Source: Pseudomonadota bacterium (lineage in GTDB: Bacteria > Pseudomonadota > Gammaproteobacteria > Xanthomonadales > Xanthomonadaceae). Taken from it: a DNA stretch of 8,934 nt. Below, one piece after another: positions 5,398-8,934 of this stretch. Within the stretch, counting starts at the first letter, position 1, and each line of letters opens with the position of its first letter. Below the pieces are notes generated by a model that saw only the letters and a list, made by a program, of their open reading frames with translations, was not told the DNA's origin and did no database searches. The DNA lies in contig JAFAFD010000346.1 of NCBI GenBank assembly GCA_023423675.1, positions 1 through 8,934 of the forward strand. The letters are read 5' to 3'. Both the position numbers and the translations under genes were made by a program.

Positions 5398-5862
5398 ATG
5401 AAAGCCAGCACGTTCCGCCTCGGCATCAACCTGTGGCCGCCGTTCCTGTTCACCGGCATCCATGTCACCCGCATCACCCCGGACTACCGGCAGATCGAGG
5501 TGGAGCTGCGGATGCGCCCCTGGAACCGCAACTACGTCGGCACCCATTTCGGCGGCAGCCTGTTCGCGATGACCGATCCGTTCTGGATGCTCGGCCTGAT
5601 GCATACGCTGGGCCGCGACTACTACGTGTGGGACCGCGCCGGCGCCATCGACTTCCTCAAGCCCGGCCGCGGCACCGTGCGCACCGCCTTCCATATCGAC
5701 GAAGCGGTGCTGGATGAGCTGCGCGCCGAGGCCGCCAACGGCGAAAAGGTCCTGCGCTGGTTCAGCAACGACGTGGTCGATGCCTCCGGCGAAGTCGTCG
5801 CCCGCGTGCGCAAGCAGGTCTACGTGCGCCTGAAGCCACAGGCGCGCGGCAGCGCCGCCTGA
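5398..5862 (+). CDS. DUF4442 hotdog-fold thioesterase-like protein
   Basis: 154 residues, a full-length single-domain DUF4442 protein. The family signature is clear: TGIHVTRITPDYR (19-31), then NRNYVGTHFGGSLFAM (43-58) leading into a TDPFWMLGLMHTLG helix, and YYVWDRAGAIDFLKPGRG (75-92). This is the hotdog fold related to PaaI/YiiD-type acyl-CoA thioesterases, in which the long central helix follows the GG motif; the substrate for DUF4442 members is generally not known. No signal peptide or true membrane segment is seen, so it is likely cytoplasmic. The ATG has no clear ribosome binding site (the preceding bases are C-rich). A possible promoter ends about 30 bases upstream, right after the REP cluster, so it is probably transcribed alone. 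Its TGA is separated by one base from the stop of the convergent gene, with no terminator hairpin between them. Confidence 0.88.
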   Translation: MKASTFRLGINLWPPFLFTGIHVTRITPDYRQIEVELRMRPWNRNYVGTHFGGSLFAMTDPFWMLGLMHTLGRDYYVWDRAGAIDFLKPGRGTVRTAFHIDEAVLDELRAEAANGEKVLRWFSNDVVDASGEVVARVRKQVYVRLKPQARGSAA

Positions 5863-5863
5863 C

Positions 5864-7141
5864 CTACAACGGCACCGACAACATCGCATCATCCTTGCCG
5901 CCTGCATCACGCGCGCGGCGCGGCACCTGCAGCCGCGTGCCATCGGCCGACAGCACCGGCACGCGCGTGGATGAGCGCCATTGCGCCGGCAGGCGCTGCA
6001 GGGCCTGCTGCGGACCCTCCGGCTGCTGGCGCAGCCAGCGCTGTGCGCCCAGCAGGCGCAGCAGGGCCGCCACGTCCTGGCTGCGTGCGGCGTAATCCTG
6101 GTAGGCCGGGCCGGAAACATCACTCAGCGTGCAGCCCACGAAGTTGGCCAGGCAGCGCATATCCCAATCCGGGCCCGCAACCACCTCGACCGGCCGGTCG
6201 GCCTGCAGCGCAGGCTCCGAGCTTGGACCACAGGCCCAGCCGAAGTTGGCGGCAAAGCGGCCCAGGGTATGTTCGCGATCCATCACCAGCACGGTGCCGG
6301 CCTGCTGCAGCGATGCATCGATGGCGGCCCGGGTCATCGCGAACTCGCCCTGCATCGGCCGGCACAGGCTCTGCTCGGCGGCTTCCATCGGCTGCAGCGC
6401 GCTTTCGAAGGCCGACGGCAACATCTGGTCCGGCGGCAGTTCCGCCAGCATCTCCGCCAGCAGGTGCACGTTGGCGCGCACCATCGCGGCGCCGATCATG
6501 CTGTCGATGAGGGTGTTGCCACCGCGCATCAGGCGTCGACCGAGCTGCACCGAACGACAGCTGCCGGCCAGCGCCACAGGCACATCGCCCTGCACGAAGG
6601 CCAGCGCATGCACGCCGCTGCCATCCATCAGCATCTGGTAGCGCGGCATCGGGAACAATCCGGAGGCACCGTCCGGCTGGAACGGGCTGTCGAAGCGCTC
6701 TGCATCGGCCAGCGCGTCCAAGCGTTCATGCAGCCCCTCATGCCCGGCATGGGCGGCACGGAACTGCGCGGTATCGGCGCGCACGCGGGCCAGGCAGCTC
6801 TCGCCGCTGGACCTGCAATAGCCCTGGTTGTCGACCGTCACTGCCGGTTGCGTGGCCGCCAGCGCGGAATCGATGACATCCGGCGTGGAGCGCGCCTGCC
6901 AGCGCCGCGCATCCTCGGCCAGCGCAGCCTCGCGCCGGGCCGGATCCAGGCCGTCGAAGGGCAGCGTCCACAGCAGCGCGAACCCGTTCCTGCCCGGCGC
7001 CTTCCGGACGTCTTCCAGCAGCCGCACCTGCTCACGCTGGGCGGCCGGCAGCGGCCAGAACCGCGACAACGTCCACAGCAGCACCGCCAGCACCAGCAGC
7101 CCCAGCAGGGCCCAGGCCACTCCGCGCAGCATCCTCAACAC
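5864..7141 (-). CDS. Membrane-anchored protein of unknown function
   Basis: 425 residues from a GTG at 7141 with a well placed AAGGGA-type site in GGAAGGGATGCT just upstream; an ATG nine bases further in (7132) gives 422 residues and is equally possible. One strong hydrophobic segment at about residues 8-26 (WALLGLLVLAVLLWTL) is followed by SRFWPLPAAQREQ, so the rest is probably periplasmic, held by the N-terminal anchor. The large domain is mixed and soluble-looking. It has seven cysteines (in QGYCRSSGESCLARV, GSCRS, SLCRP, WACGP, and RCLANFVGC), which would allow disulfides in the periplasm. I recognise no catalytic motif or named domain. The reading frame stays open upstream to 7702, but that stretch is the shadow of the DUF502 gene. 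Its start region is divergent from the DUF502 gene (75 bases apart), and its end is one base from the DUF4442 gene. It looks like an intact, ordinary chromosomal gene by base composition. Confidence 0.8.
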   Translation of the reverse strand: MLRMLRGVAWALLGLLVLAVLLWTLSRFWPLPAAQREQVRLLEDVRKAPGRNGFALLWTLPFDGLDPARREAALAEDARRWQARSTPDVIDSALAATQPAVTVDNQGYCRSSGESCLARVRADTAQFRAAHAGHEGLHERLDALADAERFDSPFQPDGASGLFPMPRYQMLMDGSGVHALAFVQGDVPVALAGSCRSVQLGRRLMRGGNTLIDSMIGAAMVRANVHLLAEMLAELPPDQMLPSAFESALQPMEAAEQSLCRPMQGEFAMTRAAIDASLQQAGTVLVMDREHTLGRFAANFGWACGPSSEPALQADRPVEVVAGPDWDMRCLANFVGCTLSDVSGPAYQDYAARSQDVAALLRLLGAQRWLRQQPEGPQQALQRLPAQWRSSTRVPVLSADGTRLQVPRRARDAGGKDDAMLSVPL

Positions 7142-7204
7142 AGCATCCCTTCCCTGTCCGGCTCCCGCCCTTGGGTTCCAGCGTAATCCAGCGCCGCCGG
7201 CCGC

Positions 7205-7210
7205 TACAAT
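7205..7210 (+). promoter_or_regulatory. Probable -10 box of the DUF502-yhhQ operon
   Basis: TACAAT, one base from the consensus TATAAT, ends six bases before the ATG at 7217. Transcription would start at or next to the A of the start codon, giving a leaderless mRNA. No clear -35 hexamer is seen 17 bases upstream (AGCGTAATCC region). Confidence 0.55.
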
Positions 7211-7216
7211 GCGCAC

Positions 7217-7900
7217 ATGTCGCTCGAAGCCCCCGCCCTGGTCCCCCGTCCTTCCCTGCAGCGCCTGTTCCTGACCGGCCTGCTGACCCTGCTGCCGATC
7301 TGGCTGACCTGGGTCGTGGTGAAGTTTGTCTTCGTGTTGCTGTCGGGTATTTCCAGCCCGCTGGTGGTGCCGCTGTCCGAGCAGATCGCGACCAGCTTCC
7401 CGCACTACCTGGGCTGGGTCCATGCCGAGTGGATCCAGGACACCATCGCCCTGCTGGCCACCCTGCTGGTCATCCTGGCGGTCGGCGTGGCCAGCCGTCG
7501 CGTGGTCGGCCAGCGCCTGCTGCGCTGGGTCGGCGCCATCATCAAGCGCATCCCGCTGGCCAGCATCATCTATGACAGCGCCAAGAAGCTGCTGGACATG
7601 CTGCAGACCGAACCGGGCAGCACCCAGCGCGTGGTCCTCATCGATTTCCCGCACCGTGACATGAAGTCGGTCGGCCTGGTCACCCGGGTCATCAAGGAAC
7701 AAGGAACCGACCGCGAACTGGCGGCGGTGTACGTGCCGACCACGCCCAACCCGACCTCGGGCTACCTGGAAATCGTGCCGGTGGAACTGCTCACCCCGAC
7801 CGACTGGACCGTGGACCAGGCGATGAGCTTCATCATCTCCGGCGGTGCCGTGGCCCCGGCCAGCGTGCCGTTCACCCGCGCCGGCGAACGCCCCGAGTGA
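7217..7900 (+). CDS. DUF502 family membrane protein
   Basis: 227 residues, normal length for the family. Two membrane segments are visible: about 17-41 (LFLTGLLTLLPIWLTWVVVK) and 75-95 (DTIALLATLLVILAVGV). The cytoplasmic-side signature elements follow: IPLASIIYDSAKKLLD (112-127), then RVVLIDFPHRDMKSVGLVTR, and VPTTPNPTSGYL (173-184), the family hallmark. Plant members (COV1/LCV) affect vascular patterning; the bacterial function is not established. No ribosome binding site precedes the ATG, and a TACAAT -10 box sits only six bases upstream, so the message is probably leaderless. The stop overlaps the GTG of the queuosine-precursor transporter gene (GTGA), so the two are translated together. 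Confidence 0.93.
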   Translation: MSLEAPALVPRPSLQRLFLTGLLTLLPIWLTWVVVKFVFVLLSGISSPLVVPLSEQIATSFPHYLGWVHAEWIQDTIALLATLLVILAVGVASRRVVGQRLLRWVGAIIKRIPLASIIYDSAKKLLDMLQTEPGSTQRVVLIDFPHRDMKSVGLVTRVIKEQGTDRELAAVYVPTTPNPTSGYLEIVPVELLTPTDWTVDQAMSFIISGGAVAPASVPFTRAGERPE

Positions 7901-8694
7901 GCACCACGCCCAGCGACGCGCCCTACGCGCGCCCCCTGCAGGACCGTGCGGTCCTGCTGTTCATCATCCTGGCCACGTTCTTCTGCGGCAACGCAGTGCT
8001 GGCCGAGCTGATCGGGGTGAAGATCTTCGCGCTGGAAGACACGCTGGGCATCGATGCGCTGAACTGGAACCTGTTCGGCCAGACCGGCTCGCTGAGCTTC
8101 ACCGCCGGCACGCTGCTGTGGCCGGTGGTGTTCATCATGACCGACACCATCAACGAGTTCTTCGGCAAGCGCGGCGTGCGCTTCATCTCGTGGCTGGCGG
8201 TGGTGCTGATCGCCTACGGTTTCCTGTTCGCGTTCGCGGCGATCTCGCTGGCTCCGGCCAGCTGGTGGGTCACCTCGATGGATGCGCACGGCGTACCGGA
8301 TTACCAGGCCGCATTCGCTGCGGTGTTCGGCCAGGGCATGTGGACCATCGCCGGTTCGCTGGTGGCCTTCCTGGTCGGCCAGCTGATCGACGTGGCGGTG
8401 TTCCATCGCATCCGCCAGGCCACCGGCGAGCGCCATGTGTGGCTGCGCGCCACCGGCTCGACCGCCGTCTCGCAGCTGGTGGACAGTTTCGTGGTGATCT
8501 GGGTCGCCTTCGTGCTGGGCCCGCAGAAATGGCCGACCTCGCTGTTCCTGGCCGTCAGCAGCGTCAACTACGTCTACAAGATGGGCTTTGCGATCGCCCT
8601 GATTCCGTTGCTGTACCTGATGCGACGCGCGATCACGCGTTATCTGGGCGAACAACGTGCCGCGCAGCTGCGCGCTGCCGCTGCGGCTGACTGA
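7897..8694 (+). CDS. yhhQ: Queuosine precursor transporter YhhQ (VUT family)
   Basis: 265 residues from a GTG at 7897 inside the GTGA overlap with the DUF502 gene. YhhQ proteins take up preQ0/preQ1 across the inner membrane for making queuosine at the wobble base of tRNAs with GUN anticodons (Asp, Asn, His, Tyr). Six membrane segments are visible: about 18-40, 68-84, 96-118, 147-169, 192-208 and 225-243. Family motifs are FFCGNAVLAELIGVKIF (28-44), VVFIMTDTINEFFGKRG (77-93), VGQLIDVAVF (160-169) and SQLVDSFVVIW (192-202). It is longer than E. coli YhhQ (about 221 residues), mostly through an N-terminal tail, the loop at 44-66 and an Ala-rich C-terminus. The first in-frame ATG further in would cut into the transporter core, so the coupled GTG is preferred. 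It is the last gene of a two-gene operon; no strong terminator is seen after the TGA. Confidence 0.94.
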   Translation: MSTTPSDAPYARPLQDRAVLLFIILATFFCGNAVLAELIGVKIFALEDTLGIDALNWNLFGQTGSLSFTAGTLLWPVVFIMTDTINEFFGKRGVRFISWLAVVLIAYGFLFAFAAISLAPASWWVTSMDAHGVPDYQAAFAAVFGQGMWTIAGSLVAFLVGQLIDVAVFHRIRQATGERHVWLRATGSTAVSQLVDSFVVIWVAFVLGPQKWPTSLFLAVSSVNYVYKMGFAIALIPLLYLMRRAITRYLGEQRAAQLRAAAAAD

Positions 8695-8788
8695 AGCCCC
8701 AGCGACGGCAAGCTGACTGCGCCTTCACGCTGGCCGTACGCGCGCGGATCGTGCAAGCTCCACGGTCTGTGTTCCACGGAAGCTCCTG

Positions 8789-8934
8789 ATGCCGTATCCC
8801 ACCCGCGCCCTGGCCGCCGCCATCGCCGCGTTGTTCCTGTTCAGTGCCGTGCCGTCGGCAGAGGCAGCGAAGAAGAAGGCCAGCCGCCCCGCCGCCGCGC
8901 AGACCCGGCAGGCCGCCAAGCCGAAGGCCAAGCC
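8789..8934 (+). CDS. Secreted Lys/Ala/Pro-rich protein, N-terminal part only
   Basis: An ATG at 8789 with GGAAG six bases upstream opens a frame that runs off the right edge (48 codons). It encodes a classical signal peptide: MPYPTR, a hydrophobic core ALAAAIAALFLFSAV, and a likely cut after PSAEA. A basic low-complexity start of the mature protein follows (KKKASRPAAAQTRQAAKPKAK). Such Lys/Ala/Pro stretches are common as linkers at the front of exported cell-wall enzymes in this group, but the functional domain lies outside the window and I cannot name it. The 94-base gap from yhhQ, with its own ribosome binding site, suggests a separate unit or a loosely linked third gene. Confidence 0.72.
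   Translation, partial: MPYPTRALAAAIAALFLFSAVPSAEAAKKKASRPAAAQTRQAAKPKAK

Noticed and set aside
5981..7186. 401-codon plus-strand open frame opposite the unknown membrane-anchored gene
   Set aside because: The protein is His/Gln/Arg-rich without hydrophobic segments, whereas the minus strand has a good ribosome site, a membrane anchor and normal composition.
7142..7702. N-terminal extension of the minus-strand gene up to 7702
   Set aside because: It would overlap the DUF502 gene completely in antisense and gives a low-complexity Gln/Asp-rich stretch; the membrane anchor starts just after 7141.
7762..8655. Minus-strand open frame opposite yhhQ
   Set aside because: Antisense shadow of a clear six-helix transporter; charged His/Gln/Arg-rich protein with no motif.
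8759..8779. Direct repeat TCCACGG (8759-8765 and 8773-8779) before the last gene
   Set aside because: Seven bases twice in GC-rich DNA is weak, and no promoter boxes are positioned around it.

Overview
The window is GC-rich (roughly two-thirds G+C), tightly packed bacterial chromosome. It most likely comes from Stenotrophomonas (Xanthomonadaceae, Gammaproteobacteria). The best clue is a cluster of short palindromes, each a GTAG tetranucleotide followed by a hairpin of AGTCGAGC and GCTCGACT. This matches the SMAG (GTAG-type REP) repeats known from Stenotrophomonas maltophilia, and here they surround a REP-associated tyrosine transposase (RAYT). Codon use and the families present (CnoX, CHASE2-GGDEF, DUF502, YhhQ) fit that assignment. 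No tRNA, rRNA, CRISPR array, prophage or classical insertion sequence was seen.

Left part (1-1337): the start of a DUF998-type membrane protein gene runs off the left edge on the minus strand. It is divergent from a chaperedoxin gene (cnoX/ybbN: thioredoxin domain with WCGPC plus a TPR-like C-terminal part). A bulged hairpin overlaps the cnoX stop codon, and a second hairpin lies just before the next gene.

Signalling pair (1338-4660): an exported LysM-FecR-fibronectin-III-like protein overlaps by four bases (GTGA) with a membrane CHASE2-GGDEF diguanylate cyclase. The cyclase has an intact GGDEF motif and an intact RxxD inhibitory site. This looks like a two-gene module that reports an envelope or peptidoglycan state into c-di-GMP. 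It is the most interesting functional unit in the window.

REP/RAYT island (4657-5323): three GTAG palindromes at exactly 26-bp period fill the whole gap between the cyclase and the convergent RAYT gene. The stop codons of both genes are built from the REP tetranucleotides. Two more complete palindromes and a half-copy lie upstream of the RAYT in the opposite orientation, so the GTAG ends point outward on both sides.

Right part (5398-8934): a DUF4442 hotdog-fold thioesterase-like gene is convergent, with one base between, to an unrecognised membrane-anchored protein gene on the minus strand. Divergent from the latter, a probably leaderless DUF502 membrane protein gene is coupled by another GTGA overlap to a queuosine-precursor transporter (yhhQ). 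The window ends inside a gene for a secreted, Lys/Ala/Pro-rich protein whose function cannot be read from the 48 codons visible.
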